Shown here: positions 8,721-18,471 of the stretch, one piece after another | Numbering within the stretch: position 1 is the stretch's first letter | Layout: each line of letters opens with the position of its first letter | NCBI GenBank assembly: GCA_030668485.1 | Contig: DAOUTW010000019.1 | Span: 1-64,000, forward strand | Source of the DNA: Candidatus Zixiibacteriota bacterium | GTDB lineage: Bacteria > Zixibacteria > MSB-5A5 > GN15 > JAAZOE01 | Length of the DNA stretch: 64,000 bases | Direction of reading: 5' to 3' | The notes under the pieces: generated by a model | The model's input: the letters and a program-made list of their open reading frames with translations, nothing else | The model's database searches: none | Told to the model about the DNA's origin: nothing | Translations under genes and position numbers: made by a program

Positions 8721-11366
8721 CTACGGGCAGCAGCCTTCGACCGGAGGTGGACCGCCGCTGAAAATATAGGAAATGAGATAGACGGCGTCACCGACATTGG
8801 TATTGTCATCGCTGTTGGCGTCACCTCGGCAAACCGGTTCCGGGGCCTGACCACCGCTGAAAATATAGGCAATAAGATAAACGGCGTCGCCTACATTGAC
8901 CATCGCGTCGCCGTTGGCGTCGCCGCAGATATACGCCGCAACCAAAATGAATGAGGCCAATTCGCTCCATGCGCCGGTCTCATAATTATCCCGACTCCGA
9001 ACCCGCCAGTAATAATCTTCATTTTCATTTAGTGCTGAATCGATCTGCCAGTATAATCTCTCACCGGGGTCACCAACCAAGCCGGTATCATCATCCAACA
9101 TTACTGTCATCTCGATATCGTCATACAGTTGATAATCATAAGCCAAGACATCACCTTCATAATCAGGTATATTGGCATGGGATAGGACAGGAGGATTGAC
9201 ATCAATTTCTTCCAGGTTATTTGGGATAAGGTCGGACGGTTCCGGAACCGAATTCATACGAAAGGTTCCATATATCCAGTCGGACCATAATGAGCCGTCG
9301 CATAGCCGAACACGAATATAATAATCCTCTCCGTCAATCAACTCCGAACCCGAATATAAAGCGCTTACCTCCGAACCGGATGCCGGGCCGCTATCCCACA
9401 TTTCGGCTACGAGCCAATCATCGTCGCTTCCCAATTGTATTTGATAATATGCCTGAGGAGTGGATTCTTCGTCCGCGTACATCCATGATATTTCCGGTGT
9501 ATGGTCTATCATATGAGTCGGATCACCGGGAGCGATAATCAGATTCGAAGCAACCGGAGCGCGTTTGGGATATTCATAAGCGAAAAAATCAAGGATATCC
9601 AATAGGGTGCTTTTACGCGGGTAAAAGCGGCTGTCGTCGCTGCGTATTGCCTCGAATCCAAACCCGAAAAATACCAGTTTATAGTCCCCGTCATATGAAA
9701 CGGCGCCGCAATTTGTGGTAGAAAGGTAATTGAGTTCTTCCATACCACCATTTAGACTTGAAATATAATCCGTAATACCTTGATTGGAGGCCCCGTCTCC
9801 CCCTGAAATCATAAGAGTATCGCCCTCGGCAAATAACTGGCCCGCTGCCACGGTATTCAAGGCGGCGATATAAAAAGTCGAGATATGCTCACACCTGAGA
9901 TAATTATTCAGGAAATCAGCGTCTAAAGAATTGAGATTGGCCGCGATACCCTGCCCCGTCAAAAACAGGCTACCCCCGCCATCTATATAGCCTTTCATAC
10001 TGAGAATTTGATTACTGTCGATTATATTCGCACCGGAGTTGCCGGTAAACCATATAACGACCTCATAATCATTTAAATCGTCTGATAGGGGCGTTCCCAT
10101 GGCCTGAATATCCCATAGGTCGAAGGGAATGAAGATCTCCTCAAGTGTCTCAGTATAGTAATGGGATATTTCTTCCCAGGAAAACTGATCAACCAGCAAT
10201 ATCTGAGGAGAACCGACGCCTTGTACAATGGTAACGATATCTCTCTTTTCGTTTTCCATAAAGGTATAATTAATTTCGACATAAAAACTGTCGATGCGGG
10301 GTGTATAATCGGCGGGAACGGTAAATCGCGTCGGTAAAGAAATATTATCGACAACCTCTCCCGACTCCAAATCTCCAAAATCAACATAGTCGTTAGTCAT
10401 GGTCAGCGATATATCCTGGCAGTAGAGATTCACAGTGGTATTGAAGATAGAGTCCAGTCTGAAATTTTCGAAACTGAAGGTCAGTTCGATTTCTTCGCCT
10501 CCCTCCAGAATGCCGTCGCCATCACCATAAGTTGCATCTGAGAAGTCATAAGAGGTCAGATTGAAGGGGACTTCCGGCATGTCGATAAAATCAACGGTGT
10601 TATTGCCTATATTTGGTACCACCAGGACTTCAAGCCATTTATTGTAATAAATGTCGGCCGGGCCGCTATGCCCCGATGACACCAATTCGCGGTCCGAGGT
10701 AAAATCCCTGTTATAACGGTAGACGGATTCGGGCCCCTGTGATGAGACATAAATATTCCCGGCATTATCTTCGGCCAGGCCGTCAAGGTGTCCGATATTC
10801 ACATTAACAAGTTCGGTCAGTGTACCGTCATCCATGTCGACGGAGTAGATCCACCTGTTTGTCGATGAACAAGCCAGCAGCCGATTGAGTTTTTTAATGA
10901 ACAAAAGGCCGTTGGGCCAATCGATATAGTCAACCAGCACTGAATAGGATCTGTCGGACAGCCGGATTTTATATATTTTATCTCCGTAAGGATCGGATAC
11001 GTATAGATTCCCCGAAGTGTCGGCGGTAACGTCGTTGAGCAGTAGACTCCCCGGTATCTGTATATCCATCACTTCACCGCCGGTGACCAGGTTATAAGCC
11101 AAGACGCACTCTTCTCCGCATCCGGCATAGACGGTGTCATCGATGATATGCAATCCCGCCAAGGAGTCTTTTCCCTCGGCAAAGACGCTTTTTATGCCGT
11201 CTTTATCGACGGCGATTATCTGTCCATTGTTAAAATTTGATACAAGATACCGCTCTCGGGGCAGGTCATAAACCGCACTTTCAGGCTGATAAAACTGTTG
11301 AGAATAGGATAGAATCGACAGAGTCAATAACAACAGAATTGTCAGGTATATTGATTTCTTGAGCAT
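8721..11366 (-). CDS. Secreted NHL-type beta-propeller protein with C-terminal dockerin
   Basis: Secreted protein of 881 residues. A signal peptide (MLKKSIYLTILLLLTLSILSYSQQ) is followed by an SMP-30/NHL-like propeller (about 25-265), a CARDB/Fn-like beta-sandwich (270-385), a segment resembling a glutamine-amidotransferase-like fold (LLVDQFSWEEISHYY ... GGGSLFLTGQGIA, 388-600), Fn3-like repeats (625-810), and a type I dockerin of two Ca-binding repeats (CGDANGDAMVNVGDAVYLIAYIF and a second copy). The end is GGPPPVEGCCP. The start at 11366 is preferred because AAGGAG lies 6 bases upstream; the ATG five codons earlier has no site. Function is unknown; dockerins in this group probably mediate surface retention or complex assembly. 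Confidence 0.8.
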   Translation of the reverse strand: MLKKSIYLTILLLLTLSILSYSQQFYQPESAVYDLPRERYLVSNFNNGQIIAVDKDGIKSVFAEGKDSLAGLHIIDDTVYAGCGEECVLAYNLVTGGEVMDIQIPGSLLLNDVTADTSGNLYVSDPYGDKIYKIRLSDRSYSVLVDYIDWPNGLLFIKKLNRLLACSSTNRWIYSVDMDDGTLTELVNVNIGHLDGLAEDNAGNIYVSSQGPESVYRYNRDFTSDRELVSSGHSGPADIYYNKWLEVLVVPNIGNNTVDFIDMPEVPFNLTSYDFSDATYGDGDGILEGGEEIELTFSFENFRLDSIFNTTVNLYCQDISLTMTNDYVDFGDLESGEVVDNISLPTRFTVPADYTPRIDSFYVEINYTFMENEKRDIVTIVQGVGSPQILLVDQFSWEEISHYYTETLEEIFIPFDLWDIQAMGTPLSDDLNDYEVVIWFTGNSGANIIDSNQILSMKGYIDGGGSLFLTGQGIAANLNSLDADFLNNYLRCEHISTFYIAALNTVAAGQLFAEGDTLMISGGDGASNQGITDYISSLNGGMEELNYLSTTNCGAVSYDGDYKLVFFGFGFEAIRSDDSRFYPRKSTLLDILDFFAYEYPKRAPVASNLIIAPGDPTHMIDHTPEISWMYADEESTPQAYYQIQLGSDDDWLVAEMWDSGPASGSEVSALYSGSELIDGEDYYIRVRLCDGSLWSDWIYGTFRMNSVPEPSDLIPNNLEEIDVNPPVLSHANIPDYEGDVLAYDYQLYDDIEMTVMLDDDTGLVGDPGERLYWQIDSALNENEDYYWRVRSRDNYETGAWSELASFILVAAYICGDANGDAMVNVGDAVYLIAYIFSGGQAPEPVCRGDANSDDNTNVGDAVYLISYIFSGGPPPVEGCCP

Positions 11367-11381
11367 AGCTCTCTCCTTCAT

Positions 11382-11707
11382 GGCTGACTCGTTCTATATA
11401 TCTGCCGTTAAAGGGCTTGATGTATTTTCAACGAATTACTTATTATTGCGAATAAACTTTTTCGTTAGCTCCTCTTAATAGAGGAGTCACAAATAGAGGG
11501 GATTTCTTTCAGGTATTTTTTATGGAAATGGAATATAATCCCACTTGACGTCTTTGCCTTAGGAGAGACTCTTATTTATCCTGAATTGCCTAAATATTCA
11601 CGGGATTTTATCGGCTATTATCATCAACCAGCCCGCCTGAGGAAATTAATCACCGGCGCAAAAGTTCTAATAACGTCCAGCCGGGGGAGCAAGGATTTTA
11701 TAATACA
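11382..11707. other. Intergenic region between two dockerin genes, with a hairpin
   Basis: About 325 bases carrying the promoter region of the downstream minus-strand dockerin gene. CTCCTCT-TAAT-AGAGGAG (11469-11486) is a perfect 7-base inverted repeat about 100 bases upstream of that start; it may be an operator or a leader hairpin. No gene is convincing; a plus-strand frame starting at 11586 is antisense to the neighbouring dockerin region. Confidence 0.4.
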
Positions 11708-11737
11708 AAAGGATACGCCGCAATCGGCGCATCCTTT
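11708..11737. terminator. Shared-family intrinsic terminator (dockerin gene 2)
   Basis: AAAGGATACGCCG / CGGCGCATCCTTT, 12 pairs with one A-C mismatch and a 4-base loop, 28 bases past the stop of the next minus-strand dockerin gene. Confidence 0.8.
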
Positions 11738-11765
11738 GCCTCAGATAAGTAGCGCATTAGAATAT

Positions 11766-14186
11766 TTACGGGCAATCGACGCAGGGGCCGGGGCCACCAT
11801 TGAAGGTATAGCTAATGAGATAAACGGCATCACCGACATTGACCCCGCTATCGCAATTGGCGTCGCCGGCAATTTCCGGAAATGGGGCCGACCCACCATT
11901 GAAAATATAGTTTATCAGAAAGACGGCGTCACCGACATTGATTTGCTTATCACCATTAGAATCGCCGCATAAAAAATCAGTTACTTCCAGAGTTTGATTG
12001 GCCGCAATATCAGTCATGGTTTGAGAAATGCCTGTCGGCCATTCGATCACCATCGAATCGATGACAGTCGCATCTCCCAGTCCGAAATGGATATCAAGAG
12101 GATTCTGGCCGCCGAATCCGGTCTGGGCGGAAATCTCGCGCATCTGCCAGATCGGTTCGCCGCCGATAACAGCCTTGATGCGGATTTTGGTTCCGATGGC
12201 GGCGGCGTTCGAGGCTTCGCCGACGCATTTGACAAAGATCCAGTTGTTATCGTTTCCATTATTCCGATAAAAACCGTTATCGGCCTCGCCAGCTCCGGCT
12301 GTACGCCCCACCATCAGATCAAGATCGCCGTCGCGATCATAATCGCCCCAGGCGACGCCGTAGGAGTCCTCGATCTCATCCACAATTTCGCAGTCGGTGA
12401 CTCTGGTAAAAGAGCCATCACCATTGTTTTGGTAGAGGAAATCCTGCCCAGTGGAAACGCCCTCAGCGGTGTTGGAAACAAAAAGGTCGATATCGCCGTC
12501 ATTGTCATAATCACCCCACGAACTACCGTAGGAACAGCCATCGTCATTAACGATATCACCGGAAGTGATTCTGTTGAAGTTTCCGTCACCCTGGTTGTTG
12601 TACAGAAAATTGTTTTCGTCGGACATATTGGGCACAAAGAGATCGAGGTCGCCATCGTTGTCATAGTCGCCCCAACTCCCACCGCAGGAGCTGCCGCCGT
12701 CGCTGACGACATTGCGACTGGTTACGAGCGTAAAGGAGGCATCTCCGTTGTTAGTATAAAGCAGGTTATTTTGATTATCGGGTTGAGCCACGAAGAGATC
12801 GGCATAACCGTCGTTGTTGTAATCTCCCCAGCAGGCGCCATACGCTTCATCGGAAGCCAAAGCCATGGCGGCATCGGTGATTTTTACAAATGAAGTACCG
12901 GTGTTTTTATATAAGGAATTGAAGCCTGAATTGGCCACGAACAGATCGAGGTTGCCATCGTTATCATAATCGGTCCAACTGGCCGCACGGGAATTGTTTA
13001 TCTCAGTAACTATCTCACCTTCGGTTATAGGCTCAAAGGTGCCGTCACCATTGTTCAGATAAAGCCCATTGGCCTGATCCTGTCCATTGGCAACGAAAAC
13101 ATCTAGATCGCCATCATTGTCGCAATCGCCCCAGGTGCTGGTGTTTGAAAACCCCAGATCAGTCACAATATCGCCGGAAATAATGGCGTCGAATCCGGTT
13201 CCACCGTTATTCTGAAACAGGCCGTTGGCCTGACCGCCGGGCGGTAAACTATTGGCCAGATACAAATCGGGATAGCCGTCGCCCTCGATGTCCGTCCAGC
13301 TTATACCAAAGGTAGCTCCGTTGCCCACCGGTTCCATATTTCGAACTCTGGTAAAGGAGCCGATATCCATCGGAACGAGATCAAGCCTATTGGCATTAAA
13401 ATTGGGGACAGCCATGAGGCTGTGTTTCTTATTGAAGGAAATATCGGCCGGCGAAGTAAAACCGCTTGCTACAATCGTATATGATTGTGAAAAATCCGGA
13501 TCGAAACGATAAATGGAATTTGTTGCCCAAGCCGAAACATATACGTTTCTTTCGTCATCTTCGGTGAGGCCATCGAGCGGCACGCCGACATTGGCGAGCG
13601 TAGTCAGCGATGAATCACCCAAATCCACAGCCGCCAGGAGATCCTGGCTGGTGAAATGAAGGGTGACCAGTAATCGGTTATTTCGGGCATCGAATAAAAG
13701 ACCATTGGGAATTGCATTTCCAGTGTTTACAAAGGTAGAAACGTTGTAATCACTAAACCTCAGTTTGTAAATTTTATTGGCCTCAAAATCACTCACATAC
13801 GCATAGCCGGAGGTGTCAGAAGTAACATCATTTAAGAAAAATGCCCCCGGGATATCGATACTGCCGGTCATCTCACCCGTTGCAAGATCGAATACTTTGA
13901 CTCCCATATAGACGCCATTGGCCGCTGCATATAGAAAGCCGTCCTTGATATGCAACCCGACAACATTGTAGTAGGTCATGAAGTCGGTATTAAAATAACT
14001 ATGATTCCCATCGCTGTCGATCTGAACGATGGCGCCGTTGCCAAAATTGGACAACAGATACCGGTCGCTGATAGAATCATAAACGACACTCTCTGGATTG
14101 ACAAGTAGATTCTCGGCGATAGTTTCTGTCGCACTCAGGCTGACGATTAGACCAATTACTCCCGCCAGGATCACCAACTTCTTCAT
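11766..14186 (-). CDS. Secreted NHL/FG-GAP (VCBS) protein with ASPIC-UnbV and dockerin domains
   Basis: Secreted protein of 806 residues. The signal peptide is MKKLVILAGVIGLIVSLSATETIA. Residues 25-270 resemble the NHL-type propeller of the neighbouring dockerin protein, indicating duplication. About seven VCBS/FG-GAP repeats follow (275-600) with the calcium signature GDYDNDGDLDLFV. An ASPIC/UnbV-like module (GTKIRIKA ... LDIHFGLGDATVIDSMVIEWPTG, 620-715) precedes a two-repeat dockerin. The end is GGPGPCVDCP. The start at 14186 has GGGAGG 6 bases upstream. It is divergent from the sigma factor gene. Probably a surface or extracellular adhesive or scaffold protein. Confidence 0.85.
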   Translation of the reverse strand: MKKLVILAGVIGLIVSLSATETIAENLLVNPESVVYDSISDRYLLSNFGNGAIVQIDSDGNHSYFNTDFMTYYNVVGLHIKDGFLYAAANGVYMGVKVFDLATGEMTGSIDIPGAFFLNDVTSDTSGYAYVSDFEANKIYKLRFSDYNVSTFVNTGNAIPNGLLFDARNNRLLVTLHFTSQDLLAAVDLGDSSLTTLANVGVPLDGLTEDDERNVYVSAWATNSIYRFDPDFSQSYTIVASGFTSPADISFNKKHSLMAVPNFNANRLDLVPMDIGSFTRVRNMEPVGNGATFGISWTDIEGDGYPDLYLANSLPPGGQANGLFQNNGGTGFDAIISGDIVTDLGFSNTSTWGDCDNDGDLDVFVANGQDQANGLYLNNGDGTFEPITEGEIVTEINNSRAASWTDYDNDGNLDLFVANSGFNSLYKNTGTSFVKITDAAMALASDEAYGACWGDYNNDGYADLFVAQPDNQNNLLYTNNGDASFTLVTSRNVVSDGGSSCGGSWGDYDNDGDLDLFVPNMSDENNFLYNNQGDGNFNRITSGDIVNDDGCSYGSSWGDYDNDGDIDLFVSNTAEGVSTGQDFLYQNNGDGSFTRVTDCEIVDEIEDSYGVAWGDYDRDGDLDLMVGRTAGAGEADNGFYRNNGNDNNWIFVKCVGEASNAAAIGTKIRIKAVIGGEPIWQMREISAQTGFGGQNPLDIHFGLGDATVIDSMVIEWPTGISQTMTDIAANQTLEVTDFLCGDSNGDKQINVGDAVFLINYIFNGGSAPFPEIAGDANCDSGVNVGDAVYLISYTFNGGPGPCVDCP

Positions 14187-14379
14187 AACGCCTCCCATGC
14201 AAAATTGCCGGTTATATTTCTGCCATCTTTACATATAAGGTCCGGATAAAACCGATTTCTTACAGATAAATTGAAATTTACTGAAATTTTGAGACAGGCC
14301 GCACTTTGGTTAAAGTTACTTGCCTATACTGGGGCGTTGTTGTAATTTGGTAGTCGATTGCTTAATGCGGAGAATCATC

Positions 14380-14916
14380 TTGACTATTAATGAATTATAT
14401 GAAAATGCCCGTACCGGAAATAAATCGTCCGAAGAGCAATTATTTCAAACATTATCTGTAAGATTCCGCGCCCTGGTGGTCCAAAAAGTTAAGGACTATG
14501 ACGATTGCAACGATATTGTCCAGAACGCGATTGTGGCAATATCAAAAGAATACCGGGAAATCGAGATTACAACCAGTTTCTCGGCATGGGCGTACAAGGT
14601 GCTGCAGAATCGGATATTGAAATATTTTAATTCAAACCAAAGGAAAACCTCGAACGAGGAGAGCCTATTACAGTTCTATGTTCCTCCGGGCAACTTCAAG
14701 CCCGATCCGACGCTGGAGTCGAGATTGGTCGGCTGCTTGAAAAAAATATCCCAGGCCGGTCTTAAATACGCCCGGATTTTAAACTTATTTTACCAGGGAT
14801 ATTCTACCGAAGATGTTTGTGCGAAATTGGATATAGTGCCCAATCACTCATATGTCATCCTTTCCCGAGCTCGATCTATGCTCAGGTTGTGTCTCGATAA
14901 AGGGGAGATAAAATAA
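14380..14916 (+). CDS. Sigma-70-family (ECF-like) RNA polymerase sigma factor
   Basis: About 178 residues when started at TTG 14380 (GGAGA 6 bases upstream); ATG starts at 14365 or 14320 are alternatives with poorer sites. A region-2-like segment (DDCNDIVQNAIVAISKEY ... SFSAWAYKVLQNRILKYF) and a region-4-like HTH (YARILNLFYQGYSTEDVCAKLDIVPNHSYVILSRARSMLRLCL) are visible. The stop overlaps the start of the following zinc-finger/TPR protein (TAATG), which is the likely anti-sigma factor. Divergence from the dockerin gene at 11766-14186 raises the possibility that it controls surface-protein expression; that is inference. Confidence 0.8.
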   Translation: MTINELYENARTGNKSSEEQLFQTLSVRFRALVVQKVKDYDDCNDIVQNAIVAISKEYREIEITTSFSAWAYKVLQNRILKYFNSNQRKTSNEESLLQFYVPPGNFKPDPTLESRLVGCLKKISQAGLKYARILNLFYQGYSTEDVCAKLDIVPNHSYVILSRARSMLRLCLDKGEIK

Positions 14917-17201
14917 TGGGCAAATGTGAAAATCGGCGTTTTCGAGAAATGCTCCATCGCTATGAACTGGGCCGGTTGCCTGTGGAGGAGCAGGAGGAAC
15001 TGGAACAACATTTGTTGGAATGCGATGAGTGTTTTCAGGATTTCTCCGAATTTCAGGCAACAGTCGAACATATCCGGTTTAGCCCGAAAGTAAGGGACGC
15101 CATCGTTCAATTGGCCGGGCAGGAGGAAGCGACTCCTGCGGTACCGAAGAAGGCCGGAAAATTCAGACCGTTTTTGATCCCCGCCTCTCTGATAACGGCT
15201 CTGGCGTTAATTATTCTGGTATTGAATCCGTGGCATATAGAGTTTCGCCCCACCGAAGAAGCGTTTGCAGCGGAAAATCGCCTGGCCGTATTACATTTTG
15301 AAAACCTTGTCGATCATGACGATCCCGACCGCCTGGGCGAAATAACCGCCAGCCTGCTGATCACCGACCTGACCGACTCGCGCTATATTCAGATGATTTC
15401 ATCCCAACGGCTTTTTGATATCATGCAGCGGCTTGATTATCAGGATAGAGCCTCAAGTGATCCGGAAATTGCATCACGGATAGCCCGAGAAGCCCGGGCT
15501 AAATGGCTAATGACCGGAAAAATCGTGCAGGTCGATCCAAACATCGTTATTACCTACGAAATATCCGACGTACAAGACGGTCGCGTCATTTCCGCTAAGC
15601 GCATTACCGGGCAGGAACAGGAAACTATCTTTTCTCTGGTTGATCGGATTACGGTTGATATTCGAGGGTCTGTGGAGCTTCCCGAAGTCGCTCAGGAGGA
15701 AACGGACAATTTAGTGGCGGACATTACCACTCATTCTGCTGAAGCCTATCGTTACTACCTTGAGGGAGTAGAGAAGATTTCGAAATTCTACACCCGGGAG
15801 GCAATCGCCGATTTTAATCAAGCTCTGGAATACGACTCGACCTTCGCGATGGCGTATTACTATTTATCGCGTTACAAGGATACTGACTACATCAATCAAG
15901 CGGTTGCATATTCAGACAAGACAACTCGTTTGGGGAAATATTATATCGAGGGCCGGCAGGCCTTGATATCCGGAGATGCGGAGACATACATCGACAAGAT
16001 GAAGACCATCACGGTAGAATTTCCCGATGAGAAAATGGTCTTTTACGATTTAGGTCTCACCTTTTATGAACGGTCGCAATTCGAGGAGTCAAAAGATTAT
16101 TTGCTGAAGGCAATTGAGATCGACCCCTCATATAAGGGAGCTATAAATTCCCTGGCTTATGCCTACGACAAGCTGGGCGATTTCGAAAATTCTATCCTCG
16201 CCATCAATCAGTATATCGCTCTGGTTCCCGACGAGCCCAATCCTTATGACTCCCGAGGCGATTTATACGCTTTCAACGGCGAACCGGAAAAGGCGATTGA
16301 ATCATATATGAAGGCGCTGGAAATAAAGCCCGATTACTATGAATCGATGCGAAAAATGGGACATCTATTCCTGATGCAGAGAGAGTTCGATCGGGCCTTG
16401 CAATGTTATACGACAATGTTGCCAACGGCCGATTCCGGATATTACTTCAGAAGAGTCTACCCTGTTTTATTACCCTGTTACCAGGGCAAGTTTGATCAGG
16501 CTCTTTCAGATATTGATGAACTCCTCGAAGAACAAAAAGCCAGGCAGGAAGCGGCGGGAATTTCTTATTCGCTCAAAATAAAAGCGTTGATTTATTATCA
16601 GCAGGGAAACATTGCTCAGGCTATCGATGCGATGGCGCAAAGCGTTGAAACTTATTATCAGGCTTATCCGTCAACCATCGCCGACGATCGTTATTTGCTG
16701 GTTCAGTTTGTGGCCGAAAGCGGTGATTTTGAACAGGCGGCATTGATTCTTGATTCCCTGCGGGAGCATTTGGCCGATTCAAAAAAAGAAGTTTTCAGAT
16801 ACTGGTATGCCCTCGGTGTCAAGGCATGGGCACAGGGTGAAATTGAAAAGGCCGTTGACGCCCTTGAAATGGCAGAAAAGTTGAGCATCGGTTCCAGTAG
16901 TCGCTTTTCGGTCGGTTATACACTTGGCCGAGTTTATCTGGAGATGGGTAAATATGAACAGGCGGTGGCGATACTGGAGGACATTACCGGTGACTATGGA
17001 GAATCGGTTCGCTTATGTGTGGGACCCTGGAATGTAAAATCTCATTATTATCTGGGGTTGGCTTATGAAAATTCGCGGTGGTATCAGAAAGCGATAGAGC
17101 AGTTTCAAATCTTTTTAGAATTCTGGGACGGGGCCGATCCGGGCATTGAGGAAGTGGCCGACGCCCGCCAGAGGTTGGAACGATTGCAGAGTGATATGTG
17201 A
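14916..17201 (+). CDS. Membrane anti-sigma factor fused to a TolB/FlgO-like and TPR region
   Basis: Protein of 761 residues coupled to the sigma gene by a one-base overlap. The N-terminus carries a zinc-binding anti-sigma motif (H-x3-C-x2-C in HLLECDEC, residues 28-35). One TM helix (about 85-106) follows, then a TolB-N/FlgO-like domain (NRLAVLHFENL ... LMTGKIVQV, 120-240) and at least nine TPR units (about 265-755) such as SFEESKDYLLKAIEIDPSYKGAINSLA. The plan puts sigma binding in the cytoplasm and a large TPR platform in the periplasm. It may sense envelope complexes and release the sigma factor. The long periplasmic TPR part is unusual for an anti-sigma factor. Confidence 0.8.
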   Translation: MGKCENRRFREMLHRYELGRLPVEEQEELEQHLLECDECFQDFSEFQATVEHIRFSPKVRDAIVQLAGQEEATPAVPKKAGKFRPFLIPASLITALALIILVLNPWHIEFRPTEEAFAAENRLAVLHFENLVDHDDPDRLGEITASLLITDLTDSRYIQMISSQRLFDIMQRLDYQDRASSDPEIASRIAREARAKWLMTGKIVQVDPNIVITYEISDVQDGRVISAKRITGQEQETIFSLVDRITVDIRGSVELPEVAQEETDNLVADITTHSAEAYRYYLEGVEKISKFYTREAIADFNQALEYDSTFAMAYYYLSRYKDTDYINQAVAYSDKTTRLGKYYIEGRQALISGDAETYIDKMKTITVEFPDEKMVFYDLGLTFYERSQFEESKDYLLKAIEIDPSYKGAINSLAYAYDKLGDFENSILAINQYIALVPDEPNPYDSRGDLYAFNGEPEKAIESYMKALEIKPDYYESMRKMGHLFLMQREFDRALQCYTTMLPTADSGYYFRRVYPVLLPCYQGKFDQALSDIDELLEEQKARQEAAGISYSLKIKALIYYQQGNIAQAIDAMAQSVETYYQAYPSTIADDRYLLVQFVAESGDFEQAALILDSLREHLADSKKEVFRYWYALGVKAWAQGEIEKAVDALEMAEKLSIGSSSRFSVGYTLGRVYLEMGKYEQAVAILEDITGDYGESVRLCVGPWNVKSHYYLGLAYENSRWYQKAIEQFQIFLEFWDGADPGIEEVADARQRLERLQSDM

Positions 17202-17234
17202 GTTAATATAAACTCATTAGATTGCAGTTATATA

Positions 17235-17846
17235 ATGGAAGAAAATAATTCATCAAAACAGGCCCGACTGTCCGATCCGGCAACCTGGGTGGATCAGCAT
17301 GGCGACTATCTCTATAAGTACGCCCTCAGCCGGATCAGGAATAAAGCAGTTGCCGAAGATGTCGTTCAGGAAACTTTTCTTGCGGCACTAAAGGCTCGCG
17401 ACAATTTCGCCGGAAAGTCCAGCGAAAAAACCTGGTTGGTCGGTATCCTTAAAAGAAAAATCGTTGACCATTTCCGCCGCAGCGGGCGAGAAGTCGATAT
17501 AGATAAGTTTGACAGGCTGCTGTCTGAGCCCAACGACGATTACCAGACCTCCGGTCCTGAGGCAGGCTGGTGGAAGACCGAAATGCGCCCGGGAAACTGG
17601 TCGATAAATGCTCACGACATTGCCGAAAGAAAGGAATTCTGGGAATTTCTGCAACAATGCCTCGATGGTCTCCACCCCCGTCTGGCCATTATGTTCGTCT
17701 TGCGCGAAATGGAAGAAATGAAAGGCGAAGAAATTTGTAACGTATTGGAATTAACCCCGACTAACCTGAGAGTCATGTTGTATCGCGCCCGGAAAGATCT
17801 GAGACGTTGTCTGGAACAGGACTGGATGGGCCGGGAAGAGAAGTAA
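17235..17846 (+). CDS. ECF RNA polymerase sigma factor, TIGR02943-like
   Basis: Sigma factor of 203 residues. Region 2 is clear (DYLYKYALSRIRNKAVAEDVVQETFLAAL ... SSEKTWLVGILKRKIVDHFRR). A 45-residue linker with a W-W/P-G-N-W segment precedes region 4 (GEEICNVLELTPTNLRVMLYRARKDLRRCLEQDW). The overall pattern recalls the TIGR02943 ECF group, from memory and not verified. The gene starts 34 bases after the TPR anti-sigma gene; a small zinc-binding anti-sigma gene follows at 22 bases. It probably drives the Cys-protein/FGE gene set downstream. Confidence 0.9.
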   Translation: MEENNSSKQARLSDPATWVDQHGDYLYKYALSRIRNKAVAEDVVQETFLAALKARDNFAGKSSEKTWLVGILKRKIVDHFRRSGREVDIDKFDRLLSEPNDDYQTSGPEAGWWKTEMRPGNWSINAHDIAERKEFWEFLQQCLDGLHPRLAIMFVLREMEEMKGEEICNVLELTPTNLRVMLYRARKDLRRCLEQDWMGREEK

Positions 17847-17867
17847 AAAGACCGGGAGAAGAGTTCG

Positions 17868-18182
17868 ATGCCGGGAATGATGTCATTGATGATGAAAGTT
17901 ATGAGCCGGATGATGCCGACCTGCGGTGAGGTTTCGCTATTGACCTCGCGGGCGATGGATGAAAAACTCTCCCTAAAAGAACATCTCGGTATCAAAATGC
18001 ATCTACTGGTCTGTAAATGGTGCCGCCGATACGCGAGCCAGTTGCATCAAGTCAGGGAAATGATTCACCAACATGCCCCTGAAAGTAAAATCGAGTCCGG
18101 CAAAACAATGGCAGGGTTAACCACAGCGGCTCAGGAACGTCTTAACCGAGCCATACAAAACTCACAAAAAGACAACGACTGA
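17868..18182 (+). CDS. Small zinc-binding anti-sigma factor
   Basis: Protein of 104 residues or fewer; several in-frame ATGs near the start make the exact beginning uncertain (17868 has GGAGAAG upstream). The core TCGEVSLLTSRAMD ... HLLVCKWCRRYASQL carries the H-x3-C-x2-C zinc motif of ZAS/zf-HC2 anti-sigma factors plus an upstream Cys. No TM helix is visible, so it is likely a soluble, redox- or metal-responsive anti-sigma. Position directly after the ECF sigma gene supports the pairing. Confidence 0.8.
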   Translation: MPGMMSLMMKVMSRMMPTCGEVSLLTSRAMDEKLSLKEHLGIKMHLLVCKWCRRYASQLHQVREMIHQHAPESKIESGKTMAGLTTAAQERLNRAIQNSQKDND

Positions 18183-18364
18183 CCCATCTGCCTCGATATA
18201 TCCCCTTCTATATAAAACAGGCCTGGCCTGAATAAACCCAACGATTTCGATCCCCATCAAGGTTTCACCCGTGGATCTAAGTACTCATAAGGAGTTGTAG
18301 TTATTGAACTTACGGCTCATGAGGCTTTTCCGGGTCGCTATTTATAGTTTTTTATCATTTTCCT

Positions 18365-18391
18365 TGTAACGATCTGCCGTTCTCCCCGACC
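18365..18391 (+). promoter_or_regulatory. Possible ECF-type promoter for the Cys-peptide/YceI/FGE genes
   Basis: TGTAACG (18365-18371) followed after about 15 bases by CCGACC resembles ECF promoters with an AAC -35 core and a CGA/CGTC -10. It lies about 80 bases upstream of the 41-residue peptide gene in the 290-base gap after the anti-sigma gene. The same gap has a CAGGCC-T-GGCCTG palindrome (18218-18230). The match is by eye only. Confidence 0.3.
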
Positions 18392-18471
18392 AACAGGTAA
18401 AGACAATATAATGGATTAAAAAGAGACATGTTTCCGACTTGTTCGGGAAACAAAACGAAAGGAAAATTACC

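Noticed and set aside
11994-12893. 300-codon plus-strand open frame opposite the VCBS-repeat protein
   Set aside because: It is the antisense of calcium-repeat codons; composition is low-complexity Ile/Val/Ala and the minus-strand protein has clear domains and a signal peptide.
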